The position numbers and the translations under genes are program-made. A DNA stretch of 64,000 nt from Candidatus Endomicrobium procryptotermitis. Lineage in GTDB: Bacteria; Elusimicrobiota; Endomicrobiia; Endomicrobiales; Endomicrobiaceae. The stretch lies in assembly GCA_031279415.1 (NCBI GenBank), contig JAITIP010000036.1, forward strand, positions 22,413-86,412. The letters are read 5' to 3'. Below, piece after piece: positions 54,995-63,493 of the stretch. A model generated the notes under the pieces. That model was given only the letters and a program-made list of their open reading frames with translations, was not told where the DNA came from and searched no databases. The stretch's first letter is position 1, and every line of letters begins with the position of its first letter.

Positions 54995-56789
54995 GTCGGT
55001 TGATATTATATTTGACGGGCTTAAAAAACTTGAATATCGGGGCTATGATTCGGCAGGCATTGCCGTGGTAAGTGACGGAAACATTGAAATAAGAAGAAGC
55101 GCCGGCAAACTTTCCAAATTAAAGGAAGTTTTATCAAAAAACCCAGCAAGTGGAAAACTAGGCGTAGGACATACCCGTTGGGCTACGCACGGAAAACCTT
55201 GTGAGGAAAACGCACATCCTCATACAGATTCTTCAGGTTCTATAGTCGTCGTGCATAACGGTATTATTGAAAATTATGTTGAGCTCAGAGAAAATCTTAA
55301 AAAAGATGGACATATTTTTAAATCTGAAACCGACACTGAAGTCATAGCTCATCTTGTGCGCAAATATTATAAAAATAATTTATTTGAGGCTGTCAAAAGA
55401 GCTTTAAAGGACGTTCGCGGCTCTTATGCTTTGGGCGTTATTTGTAAAGACGAACCTAATAAAATAGCTTGTGCAAGATACGACGCTCCTCTAATAATCG
55501 GTTGCGGGCAATGCGAAAATTTTATAGCTTCCGATATTCCCGCTTTACTTGCTTATACAAAAGATATGATTTTTCTTGAAAATGGAGATATTGCAGAAAT
55601 TTCATCTGAAAAAATATTTATTTCAGATTTTTCCGGCAAAGAAATAAAACGCGAAATTAAGAAAATCTTGTGGGACGCAGTTCAGGCTGAAAAAGATGGA
55701 TACAAGCATTTTATGCTTAAAGAAATTTACGAACAGCCGCGTGCTATAGAGGACACTTTCAGAGGAAGAATTTATCCTGACGAAGGAAAAGTTTATATTG
55801 AAGAAATAAAGTTGACGAAGGACTTTATAAAAAATCTTTCAAGAATTTACATAGTCGCTTGTGGAACTTCTTATCACGCGGGGCTGACTGCGAAGCTTTT
55901 AATTGAAAACTTTACAGGAATTCCTGTTGAAGTAGATATAGCTTCTGAGTTCCGTTACAGGCAGCCGATTTTTTTAGATAACAGTTTAACTGTCGCAATA
56001 TCACAATCCGGTGAAACTGCAGACACAATAGCGGCTTTGCGTTTGGCAAAAGCAAATGGAAGCAAAACGCTTGCCGTTTGCAATGTCGTAGGTTCAAGTC
56101 TCAGCAGGGAAGCTGATGATGTGTTTTATACTCGCTGCGGACCAGAAATAAGTGTGGCTTCAACAAAGGCGTTTACGGGGCAGCTTACGGCTTTTTATAT
56201 TTTGGCTTTGGATTGGTCTCAAAAACGCTTATCTTTGACGTCGGAGTTATTACAGAAATACATTAAAGAACTCTGGGCTATTCCCTTAAAAGTAAGCGAT
56301 TTTCTTAATAATTCAGACGGCGTTTTAGAAGTAGCAAAAAATTATGCACATAAAAGGGATTTTTTGTATCTTGGCAGGCATGTTAATTATCCTGTAGCTT
56401 TAGAGGGCGCTTTAAAATTAAAAGAGATTTCTTACATACATGCTGAAGGATACGCCGCTGGCGAAATGAAGCATGGACCCATCGCTTTAATAGATGAAAG
56501 AATGCCGATAGTCGCCATAGCTGTTCGTTCGCAAATTTATGAAAAAATTGTTTCAAACATAGAAGAGGCAAAAGCGCGCGGTGGAACTATTATCGCAATT
56601 GCAAGCGACGGAGATAAAGCTATAGCTGTGCAGACTGACAGTCAAATTTATGTACATGAAACCGACGAGTTTTTTTCGCCGATAATAACGGCAATTCCTT
56701 TGCAGCTTTTGGCTTACCACATAGCGGTGATTTTAGGCTGTGATGTTGACCAGCCAAGAAACTTGGCAAAATCTGTAACTGTTGAATAA
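54960..56789 (+). CDS. glmS: glutamine--fructose-6-phosphate aminotransferase
   Basis: 609 aa. Makes glucosamine-6-phosphate from fructose-6-phosphate and glutamine. The N-terminal glutaminase begins MCGIVGYIG (nucleophile Cys2) with LEYRGYDSAGIAV and GHTRWATHGKP; two SIS domains follow with CGTSYHAGLTAKLL, SQSGETADTIAALRLAK and STKAFTGQLTAF; the C-terminus is DVDQPRNLAKSVTVE. GGGAG precedes the ATG, which is inside pdxJ. No glmS ribozyme is present or possible there. The structured RNA leader of the next operon begins about 90 nt after the stop. Confidence 0.97.
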   Translation: MCGIVGYIGKSESVDIIFDGLKKLEYRGYDSAGIAVVSDGNIEIRRSAGKLSKLKEVLSKNPASGKLGVGHTRWATHGKPCEENAHPHTDSSGSIVVVHNGIIENYVELRENLKKDGHIFKSETDTEVIAHLVRKYYKNNLFEAVKRALKDVRGSYALGVICKDEPNKIACARYDAPLIIGCGQCENFIASDIPALLAYTKDMIFLENGDIAEISSEKIFISDFSGKEIKREIKKILWDAVQAEKDGYKHFMLKEIYEQPRAIEDTFRGRIYPDEGKVYIEEIKLTKDFIKNLSRIYIVACGTSYHAGLTAKLLIENFTGIPVEVDIASEFRYRQPIFLDNSLTVAISQSGETADTIAALRLAKANGSKTLAVCNVVGSSLSREADDVFYTRCGPEISVASTKAFTGQLTAFYILALDWSQKRLSLTSELLQKYIKELWAIPLKVSDFLNNSDGVLEVAKNYAHKRDFLYLGRHVNYPVALEGALKLKEISYIHAEGYAAGEMKHGPIALIDERMPIVAIAVRSQIYEKIVSNIEEAKARGGTIIAIASDGDKAIAVQTDSQIYVHETDEFFSPIITAIPLQLLAYHIAVILGCDVDQPRNLAKSVTVE

Positions 56790-56838
56790 TGACGGTTACA
56801 TATAGAAAAATTAAAATAAGGAAAATTGCAGAAAAATG

Positions 56839-56858
56839 TAAGCCGTGCAAACGGCTTA
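56839..56858 (+). other. short hairpin downstream of glmS
   Basis: TAAGCCGT-GCAA-ACGGCTTA, an 8-bp perfect stem with a 4-nt loop. No T run follows, so it is not a standard intrinsic terminator; it could stabilise the 3' end of the glmS transcript. Confidence 0.55.
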
Positions 56859-56877
56859 AAGAATAGAATATTAATAA

Positions 56878-57052
56878 ATTATTTTGGAAGTGCGGAGCAA
56901 GACCGCGCAGTATTTATAAAGAGAAAACTCTTTTAAATTCTCGTGACTCCAAAATAATCGTTTGCTTTTTGCCGTATATCTTTATTGATATACGGCAGTG
57001 GCGGCGATTATTGGGGACTGTCACGAGACTCCGATAATTCGCCGCTTTTTTT
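56878..57052 (+). promoter_or_regulatory. candidate RNA switch/attenuator in the leader of the methyltransferase-nuclease operon
   Basis: State 1: P1 ATTATTTTGGA/TCCAAAATAAT (56878-56888 with 56948-56958, 11 bp perfect) encloses P2 GTGCGG/CCGCGC (56890-56908) and P3 AAAGAG/CTCTTT (56918-56933): a three-way junction. Then the 3' arm GCGGCGATTATTGG (57001-57014) pairs with CCGATAATTCGCCGC (57031-57045) and T7 follows (57046-57052): an intrinsic terminator. State 2: CTCGTGA (56940-56946) pairs with TCACGAG (57021-57027) and AATAATCG (56953-56960) with CGATTATT (57005-57012), destroying both P1 and the terminator. A hairpin GCCGTATATC/GATATACGGC (56971-56996) is common to both. I recognise no known riboswitch consensus. 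Whether it senses anything is inference. Confidence 0.6.
57001..57052 (+). terminator. intrinsic terminator, part of the candidate RNA switch
   Basis: Stem of 14 bp with one bulged T (38) and one G-T pair, loop of 16 nt, then seven T. It lies 27 nt before the methyltransferase start, so it would block that operon rather than end glmS alone. Confidence 0.75.
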
Positions 57053-57078
57053 GCGCTTCCAATTTTATGGAGCACAAA

Positions 57079-58113
57079 ATGCTAAGCCTTAACAGACCGC
57101 TTAACAAAGCAAAAGTTCAGAAAAACGACGAATTTTATACTCAACTTTCCGACATAGAAAAAGAGCTTAAACATTACAAAGCCCATTTTAAAAATAAAGT
57201 CGTATTATGTAACTGCGACGACCCGCGCATCTCAAATTTCTTTCATTATTTTTCTTATAACTTTGAAGCGTTAGGACTTAAAAAACTGATTGCCACTTGC
57301 TATAAAAATCAGAATGCCGATTTGTTTAGCAGAAATGATAGCGAAAAAGCGATCTATTTGGAATATATAGGAGATAAAAATGACAATAACATCCCAGACA
57401 CCGACGAGATAGGCATAAAATATTTAAAAGGAGACGGTGATTTTCGTTCGCAAGAATGTATTGAACTTTTAAAGCAATCCGATATAGTATGCACTAACCC
57501 GCCTTTTTCTTTGTTTAGGGAATATGTCGCTCAACTTATAGAACACAAGAAAAAATTTTTAATAATCGGTGACCAAAATGCAATCACATACAAAAAAATT
57601 TTTTTGCTTATCAAAAAAAACAAAATATGGCTCGGCGTAGATAACGGCGGGACAAAATGGTTTCAGGTTCCTCTACATTATAAAATAAAAACTCAAGCAA
57701 GAATAAAAGTAGAAAATGGCGTTAAGTTTTTCAGCAAGGGAAGTATTATGTGGTTTACTAATCTTGACCATAAAAAGCGTCATCAAAATTTAATCCTTTA
57801 CAGAAAATATAATCCAAAAGATTATCCAAAATACGATAATTATGACGTAATAGAGGTAAGCAAAGTCGCCGATATACCAGTTGGCTACAACGGCATTATG
57901 GGCGTGCCAATCACTTTTCTTGATAAATATAATCCAGAACAATTTGAAGTGTTAGGATTAGACGATCATAGAATACAATATCCTAAATTAGCTGGTTGCA
58001 ATAGCATCAATGGAAAGCAAATTTATAGACGCATTATTATTAGAAATAAGGAGTCTTTAAATGAAAATAGAACTCAAAGAAATTACCGTCGGGGAATTAA
58101 CAAACGGGTATAA
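57079..58113 (+). CDS. EcoRI-family adenine-specific DNA methyltransferase
   Basis: 344 aa from ATG 57079, with GGAG 6 nt upstream; the frame is open to GTG 56998 inside the terminator, which is unlikely as start. Predicted to methylate adenine N6 in DNA, using S-adenosylmethionine. AdoMet region KVVLCNCDDPRISNFF near residue 30; catalytic motif IV NPPF near 140 in VCTNPPFSLFREYVAQLIEH, then FLIIGDQNAITYK. This order and spacing is that of the EcoRI methylase family. The 3' end overlaps the nuclease gene by 53 nt, which indicates an operon. Recognition sequence unknown. Confidence 0.88.
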   Translation: MLSLNRPLNKAKVQKNDEFYTQLSDIEKELKHYKAHFKNKVVLCNCDDPRISNFFHYFSYNFEALGLKKLIATCYKNQNADLFSRNDSEKAIYLEYIGDKNDNNIPDTDEIGIKYLKGDGDFRSQECIELLKQSDIVCTNPPFSLFREYVAQLIEHKKKFLIIGDQNAITYKKIFLLIKKNKIWLGVDNGGTKWFQVPLHYKIKTQARIKVENGVKFFSKGSIMWFTNLDHKKRHQNLILYRKYNPKDYPKYDNYDVIEVSKVADIPVGYNGIMGVPITFLDKYNPEQFEVLGLDDHRIQYPKLAGCNSINGKQIYRRIIIRNKESLNENRTQRNYRRGINKRV

Positions 58114-59143
58114 AGATAATGCGGAAAACGGCGTTATAGGTTTTAGCGGAAAACTTGATATTCGTCCACCGTATCAGCGGGAATTTATTTATAAAGACAA
58201 ACAACGCGATGCCGTTATTGATACTATTGTAAAAAACTTTCCGCTAAACGTAATGTATTGGGCTGTCAGAGACGACAGAAAATTTGAAGTTATAGACGGG
58301 CAGCAGCGCACAATTTCCGTTTGTCAATATGTCAACGGCGATTTTGCTTTTGATATGAGATATTTTCACAATCTGAAAAAAGATGAGCAGAATAAAATTC
58401 TTAACTATAAACTTATGATTTATATTTGCGAAGGAACAGACAGTGAAAAATTGCAATGGTTTAAAACAATAAACATAGCAGGCGAAAAACTTTCAGAGCA
58501 AGAATTAAGAAACGCAGTTTATGCGGGTTCTTGGGTATCAGATGCAAAAAGATACTTTTCAAAAAATGGTTGTCCTGCCTATCGAATAGCAAGCGACTAT
58601 CTTAATGGTTCGTATATACGACAAGAATATTTAGAAACCGCTATTGATTGGATTTCTAAAGGCAATATTGAGGTTTATATGTCAAATCATCAGGGCGACG
58701 CAAACGCTCTTGCCCTGTGGACGTATTTTCAATCTGTAATAACTTGGGTAAGTGGAGTTTTTACAAAGAAAAGAAATTTTATGAAAGGCGTTGATTGGGG
58801 AATGCTTTACAATAAATACAAAGACAAAATCTTTGATGCGGTTAAAATAGAAAAAGAAACTGCCGAACTTATACTTGACGACGACGTTACAAAAAAGAGC
58901 GGGATTTATCCTTATATTTTAACGCGTGACGAAAAATATCTTTCAATACGCGTGTTTTCGCAAGCCCAAAGGCAAAAAGCGTATTTAAGCCAAAAAAGCA
59001 TATGCGCAAAATGTGAAAAACATTTTGAGATAGGCGAAATGGAAGCCGACCACATAAAACCTTGGAGCAAAGGCGGGCAAACCATCCAAGAAAACTGCCA
59101 AATGTTATGCAAAGATTGCAACCGCAGAAAAAGTGGCAAATAA
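58061..59143 (+). CDS. DUF262 (ParB-like) and HNH nuclease fusion
   Basis: 360 aa; GGAG 7 nt before ATG. N-terminal DUF262 module (about 10-150): GKLDIRPPYQREFIYKDKQR and the nucleotide-binding signature VIDGQQRTIS (about 77-86), as in GmrS and SspE-type proteins. A helical middle (about 150-310). C-terminal HNH domain with CAKC (about 316), EADHIKPWSKGGQT (about 328-341), N and CKDCNRRK (about 350-357): zinc Cys pairs and the catalytic His are intact. Likely the nuclease partner of the methyltransferase, perhaps nucleotide-gated. A restriction role is inferred from context. Confidence 0.85.
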   Translation: MKIELKEITVGELTNGYKDNAENGVIGFSGKLDIRPPYQREFIYKDKQRDAVIDTIVKNFPLNVMYWAVRDDRKFEVIDGQQRTISVCQYVNGDFAFDMRYFHNLKKDEQNKILNYKLMIYICEGTDSEKLQWFKTINIAGEKLSEQELRNAVYAGSWVSDAKRYFSKNGCPAYRIASDYLNGSYIRQEYLETAIDWISKGNIEVYMSNHQGDANALALWTYFQSVITWVSGVFTKKRNFMKGVDWGMLYNKYKDKIFDAVKIEKETAELILDDDVTKKSGIYPYILTRDEKYLSIRVFSQAQRQKAYLSQKSICAKCEKHFEIGEMEADHIKPWSKGGQTIQENCQMLCKDCNRRKSGK

Positions 59144-59229
59144 AACAAAAATTTAGAGTGTTTAACTATTAAAAAAGCAAGCCTGCGCGTATCGTAAAGC
59201 CGGTGGTCAAAAAATGCTAAAATACAGTT

Positions 59230-59835
59230 ATGCATATAAACATTTCAAACATTCAAATACCATATGAAGATTTTCTTATAAGAGCCGGCTATAAAAGAAA
59301 TGCTTCGCCGCCTTACGGAAACATGGAAATTTTGATTTCGGAAACTTTTCAAATTACAAAAATGCTTATAAAACCTAAAGCCGCAGTTGTTTTTGCCGAT
59401 ATAAAAATAACGGAAAACGTCATCGATTTCAAAGGTGGTTTCGGCATAAAAAGCATTTCACTTTCAAAGCTTTTAAACGGCTGCTTTAAAGCTTACGGAG
59501 TTGCGGTAACCATAGGAAGTGCTCTGGAAAAAAAAAGAAATGATTTAATATCGAAAAAAGAGACTTCACGGGCTTTTCTTCTTGATTGTGCTGGTTCGGT
59601 TGCAGCCGAAGAAGCAATTAAATCTGCAAATTTACAGATTAAACAGTTTGAAGAAACACAAAACAATATGACTACAAAAAGGTTTTCTCCCGGATATGGA
59701 GATTGGAAGCTGGACTCTCAGAAAGAGTTTCTCAAGTGGATAGGTGCCGGCGGCATAGGAATTTTTCTTGGAGGTGCTTGTCAGATGATTCCCGAAAAGT
59801 CCGTTTCGGCCATAATAGGAGTGAGCGGAAAATAG
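59230..59835 (+). CDS. stand-alone MetH reactivation-domain protein
   Basis: 201 aa. Corresponds to the C-terminal activation domain of methionine synthase, which holds AdoMet and an electron donor while cob(II)alamin is re-methylated. The family signature RFSPGYGDW is at 151-159 and IGAGGIGIFLGGACQMIPEKSVSAIIGVSG forms the end, as in MetH. The main metH gene 33 nt downstream lacks this domain, so the two together make a complete enzyme. Confidence 0.85.
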   Translation: MHINISNIQIPYEDFLIRAGYKRNASPPYGNMEILISETFQITKMLIKPKAAVVFADIKITENVIDFKGGFGIKSISLSKLLNGCFKAYGVAVTIGSALEKKRNDLISKKETSRAFLLDCAGSVAAEEAIKSANLQIKQFEETQNNMTTKRFSPGYGDWKLDSQKEFLKWIGAGGIGIFLGGACQMIPEKSVSAIIGVSGK

Positions 59836-59868
59836 AACAACAAGATACGGCAGACGGAGATAAAAAGT

Positions 59869-62301
59869 ATGGATAAAAAAAGTTTTTTGGATTTGCTTGA
59901 AAATAAAGTGCTCATAATGGACGGAGCCACGGGAACACAGCTTCAGGAAAAAAAATATCTTGACGATATTGCAATACCCGAAGAGCTAAACATAAAATTT
60001 CCGGAAAGAATTTTGGAAATATATTCTTCATACGCGCAGGCTGGTTCAAACATAATTCTTTCAAACACTTTCGGCGCAAATCCCATAAGGCTTAAATATC
60101 ACAATCTTTTAGATAAAGCTTCCGACATAATAAGAGAAGGCATAAATCTTGCGCGTGCAGCTGCAGGAAGAAAAGACATTATTGTTGCCGGCGATATTTC
60201 TTCGCTGGGCGAATATATTGAGCCGCTCGGAACACTTTCTTTTGATGAAGCTTACGAAGCTTTTTCTTTTCAGGCCGCTCTGCTTGAAAAACATAACGCC
60301 GACATAATAATTCTTGAAACCATGCCGGAAATAAAAGAGCTTAAAGCCGCAGTTTTAGCCGTAAAAGATAATTTTAAAGGAGCTCTCGTAGCGCAGATGA
60401 CTTTTTCACAGGACGGGCTGACAGTTACAGGAAGCGATATTTTGAGTTTTCTTGCCATGGCTGAAAGCCTTGGCGTTGACGCAATAGGGCTTAACTGTTC
60501 TGTAGGCGCAAAAGATTTGGCGGAAATGGCTAAAGTGCTTTGCGAAAACACGAATATTCCCGTATCTTTTAAACCGAACGCCGGAATGCCAACCCTTATA
60601 AATCACGAAACCGTTTTTCCAGGAACGATTGAAGAGTTTATCGAATCAAGCCTTAAAGCTTATTCTTACGGTGTGAATATGTTCGGAGGTTGTTGTGGAA
60701 CAAACCCCGATTATATAAAGGCTCTTTCGAAAGAACTTAAAGATAAAAAGCCAGTTGTAAGAAACGTAAAAAAGAGATTCTTTCTTTCGTCAAGAAACAA
60801 AGCCTCCGATATAAACGAGCTTAAAAGACCGATAATTATTGGTGAAAGAATAAATCCTACAGGAAGGAAAAAGTTTCAGGAAGAACTTCTTTACGGCATT
60901 TTTTCTCTTGCAAAAGATGAAGCGCGCTCTCAGGTGGCTGCCGGTGCAAACCTTCTTGATGTAAATATGGGTGTTCCTAACGCAGATGAAGTAAAACTTT
61001 TAACGGAAGCTGTAAATCAAATACAGGAAATCGTTTCGGTTCCGCTTTGTATAGACTCCAGCAATCCAAAAGCTTTGGAAGAGGCCGTAAAAAACTGCGC
61101 GGGAAAACCCTTAATCAATTCCGTTAACGGTGAAAAAGTGAAAATCGAAACCATAATGCCGATTGCAAAAAGGTACGGCTGCGGTTTGATAGCTTTAACT
61201 ACTGATGAAAATGGAATACCAAAAACCACGCGGGAAAGATTAAACATTGCTGAAAAAATTCTAGACGCCGCCGATAAATATGGCGTTAAGAGAGAAAACA
61301 TAATTTTTGACTATCTTGTTCTTTCGGTAAGCGCTACGCCAGAACAAATTCGTGAAACTTTAAATGCTGTAAAAGAATCAAAAAAACTTTACCCGGAATG
61401 CAAATCGCTTTTCGGCATTTCAAATGTTTCTTTTGGGTTGCCTTCAAGGCAGATGATAAATTCAACTTTTCTGAAAATGGCTCTGGAGGCCGGATTGGAT
61501 TTTGCGATAATCAATCCACATGACGATTGGAATATTTTTGACGATTTTGCAAAGAATCTTCTTGACGACAAAGATACTGGTGCAAAAAAGTATATGGAAG
61601 TTTTTTCTTCATACAAAAAGCTTGTGCCGAAAGCTGAACAGGAAAAACTGCCGACTGGAAGACAATTGTATTTTGCGGTTTTAAATGGAAACAAAGAATC
61701 GGTACATTCGATAGTTTTGCAAATAATCGAAACGGACAAAAATCCTTTTGACACGGTAAACGACAACGTTCTTGAAGCTTTAAATCTCGTTGGAGACAAA
61801 TTTGCGGCAAAAGAATATTTTTTGCCGCAGATAATAATGTCCGCGGAAGCTGCTCAAAATGCTTTTGCCATAGTAAAAAGCCTTTTGAGAAAAGAGTCTT
61901 TTTTTTCGACGGATAAAATCATAATGGCCACAGTAAAAGGAGATATACATGATATCGGCAAAAACATAGTCTGCACGGTTCTTGAAAGTTACGGCTTCGA
62001 AGTTGTAGATATGGGTATTGACGTTGACGCCCATGATATTGTAAATAAAGCACAGGAAGTTAAACCCATAGCCATAGGGCTTTCCGCGTTGATGACTACG
62101 ACAATGCCTGAAATGGAAAAAGTTGTAAAAATAAGAAACACGGCCCACATACAGCCGAAAATAATAATTGGCGGCGCTGCGGTAACGAAAAAATATGCCG
62201 ACGAAATCGGCGCAGATGCTTATGCAAAAGATGCATTGGAAACGGCAAAATACATAAAAAATTTGGCAGATGAAAAGATTAGATGCCGAGAAGTTAAGTA
62301 A
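59869..62301 (+). CDS. metH: cobalamin-dependent methionine synthase, without activation domain
   Basis: 810 aa; E. coli MetH has 1227. Methylates homocysteine with methyl-B12. Homocysteine barrel (about 1-300) with zinc Cys in GLNCSVGAKDL and GGCCGTNP; pterin barrel (about 320-600) with PIIIGERINPTGRK, LDVNMGVPNADEV and INSVNGEKV; B12 cap (about 600-680) and B12-binding domain with GDIHDIGKNIV near 691 (His ligand) and IGLSALMTTTMPEM. The activation domain is on the previous ORF. GGAG 9 nt upstream. This is the B12-dependent counterpart to metE in the same window. Confidence 0.96.
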   Translation: MDKKSFLDLLENKVLIMDGATGTQLQEKKYLDDIAIPEELNIKFPERILEIYSSYAQAGSNIILSNTFGANPIRLKYHNLLDKASDIIREGINLARAAAGRKDIIVAGDISSLGEYIEPLGTLSFDEAYEAFSFQAALLEKHNADIIILETMPEIKELKAAVLAVKDNFKGALVAQMTFSQDGLTVTGSDILSFLAMAESLGVDAIGLNCSVGAKDLAEMAKVLCENTNIPVSFKPNAGMPTLINHETVFPGTIEEFIESSLKAYSYGVNMFGGCCGTNPDYIKALSKELKDKKPVVRNVKKRFFLSSRNKASDINELKRPIIIGERINPTGRKKFQEELLYGIFSLAKDEARSQVAAGANLLDVNMGVPNADEVKLLTEAVNQIQEIVSVPLCIDSSNPKALEEAVKNCAGKPLINSVNGEKVKIETIMPIAKRYGCGLIALTTDENGIPKTTRERLNIAEKILDAADKYGVKRENIIFDYLVLSVSATPEQIRETLNAVKESKKLYPECKSLFGISNVSFGLPSRQMINSTFLKMALEAGLDFAIINPHDDWNIFDDFAKNLLDDKDTGAKKYMEVFSSYKKLVPKAEQEKLPTGRQLYFAVLNGNKESVHSIVLQIIETDKNPFDTVNDNVLEALNLVGDKFAAKEYFLPQIIMSAEAAQNAFAIVKSLLRKESFFSTDKIIMATVKGDIHDIGKNIVCTVLESYGFEVVDMGIDVDAHDIVNKAQEVKPIAIGLSALMTTTMPEMEKVVKIRNTAHIQPKIIIGGAAVTKKYADEIGADAYAKDALETAKYIKNLADEKIRCREVK

Positions 62302-62371
62302 CGATAAGAACAGAGGATTGTCAAGCTTCTAAGCTTTCTAGTTTTTCAACTTCTTTATTTATGGAGGTAAA

Positions 62372-63046
62372 ATGGAAAAAATAATATTGTTTTTTTTGAC
62401 GGTAGGATTTATAATTTCAGGATGTGGCGTCCCAAAATCTCCAGAAAGCGTTGATCAGGAAACATCCGGAGGGTATAAACGAACTTTTGCCGATGAAAAA
62501 ACATCTGTAATCATTGCGGGTGCACAGAACAATATCGAACTTCCCGAGATAGGTAATTTTAAAGAGTTTATAGAATGGACAGACCAATCGGGAAATATAT
62601 ATCCTATGGATTTTGGAGATGATACAAGCCCGATGTACATAAAAGGAAGGAACGGAATAACTTATATAGCCATAAAGGTTTTGCCCGGAAAATATAAATT
62701 GAACAATTTTCTGATAAGAGCTGCTAACAGCCGCTATTACAGTGAAATAGATTTTAAAAAACGTTATAACGCTTCTTTTGAGGTTAAACCCGATGAAGTA
62801 GTTTTCATAGGCATTTTGAAAACTTTTTTTGAAGGAGCACCTGCTGAATCTTCAAACAGGGCTGAACAAATGAAAATAAAAGCCGCGACTTATCTGGAAA
62901 ACGGAAAAGAAGATTTATATAAAATTACAGATTTTTATAATACGATTACAAAAAGCCAGGTGCAGACAAATATAATGTATTGGAATGATCCAAAATTTTC
63001 AAAAAGTGAAATTATGTTTTTAGAAGTTGTTCCGGGAAAAAATTGA
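62372..63046 (+). CDS. putative lipoprotein of unknown function
   Basis: 224 aa with GGAGG before ATG. Lipobox FIISGCG at about 14-20, giving a lipidated Cys at about 18 after a short signal. The mature part is beta-rich with a Pro/Gly-poor hydrophobic core: FKEFIEWTDQSGNIYPMDFG, GITYIAIKVLPGKYKLNNFL, PDEVVFIGILKTFFEGAP. It resembles small envelope lipoproteins with one immunoglobulin-like sheet, but I cannot assign a family. Lies between metH and the Pmp-like gene. Confidence 0.6.
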   Translation: MEKIILFFLTVGFIISGCGVPKSPESVDQETSGGYKRTFADEKTSVIIAGAQNNIELPEIGNFKEFIEWTDQSGNIYPMDFGDDTSPMYIKGRNGITYIAIKVLPGKYKLNNFLIRAANSRYYSEIDFKKRYNASFEVKPDEVVFIGILKTFFEGAPAESSNRAEQMKIKAATYLENGKEDLYKITDFYNTITKSQVQTNIMYWNDPKFSKSEIMFLEVVPGKN

Positions 63047-63493
63047 TAAAATTATTTACAAATAAATACTATAATAAAATAAATTTAACTTTTATTGTTA
63101 TTATGCACTAGGAGAATTTCATTAATGTATTTGTCAAACAGCAATCTAAACAAAAGCGTAAAAGCGAAAAGGTTTGCGCCTTGTCATTTTTTATTTTTAT
63201 AAAATATTAACTAAGAAAACGATGACAAAACTTCTAAGATTAAAAGGAATTCTTATATTTCTTGTAAATATCCTTTTTACATTGTAACTTGCGCGCAGTA
63301 AATATAAGTGATTGGAATAGTTTATATAGATGCGATAATAAATATTGACGCGGGTTCAATTACATTCATAACACAACAAAAAAGCAAAGAATAAACATAT
63401 CTATATTAAAAATTGTAGAAGTTTAACAACGGCAAAAGGTCGGATATTGCGGCAGTGCAGATAAGCTTAAGTTGTATGTATGTGGAGATAAAA
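63047..63493. other. intergenic region without recognisable gene
   Basis: About 450 nt of AT-rich sequence before the Pmp-like gene. No tRNA, terminator or coding pattern was found; a TTGACG at 63345 lacks a fitting -10. GGAG of the next gene is at 63484-63487. Confidence 0.5.

Noticed and set aside
56878..57052. T-box leader
   Set aside because: The conserved T-box sequence (GGTGGNACCGCG type) is absent, and the downstream genes are not amino-acid genes. SAM-I and SAH cores were also looked for and not found.
56998..57078. GTG-initiated extension of the methyltransferase
   Set aside because: The GTG lies at the edge of the terminator stem, has no ribosome site, and the added residues do not resemble the family. 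ATG 57079 has GGAG.
61646..61670. KLPTGRQ stretch in MetH as a possible inserted palindromic repeat
   Set aside because: The DNA here is not palindromic and it lies in the natural linker between the pterin and B12 cap domains.
61389..61799. 136-codon antisense ORF within metH
   Set aside because: Shadow of a well-conserved gene; no independent support.
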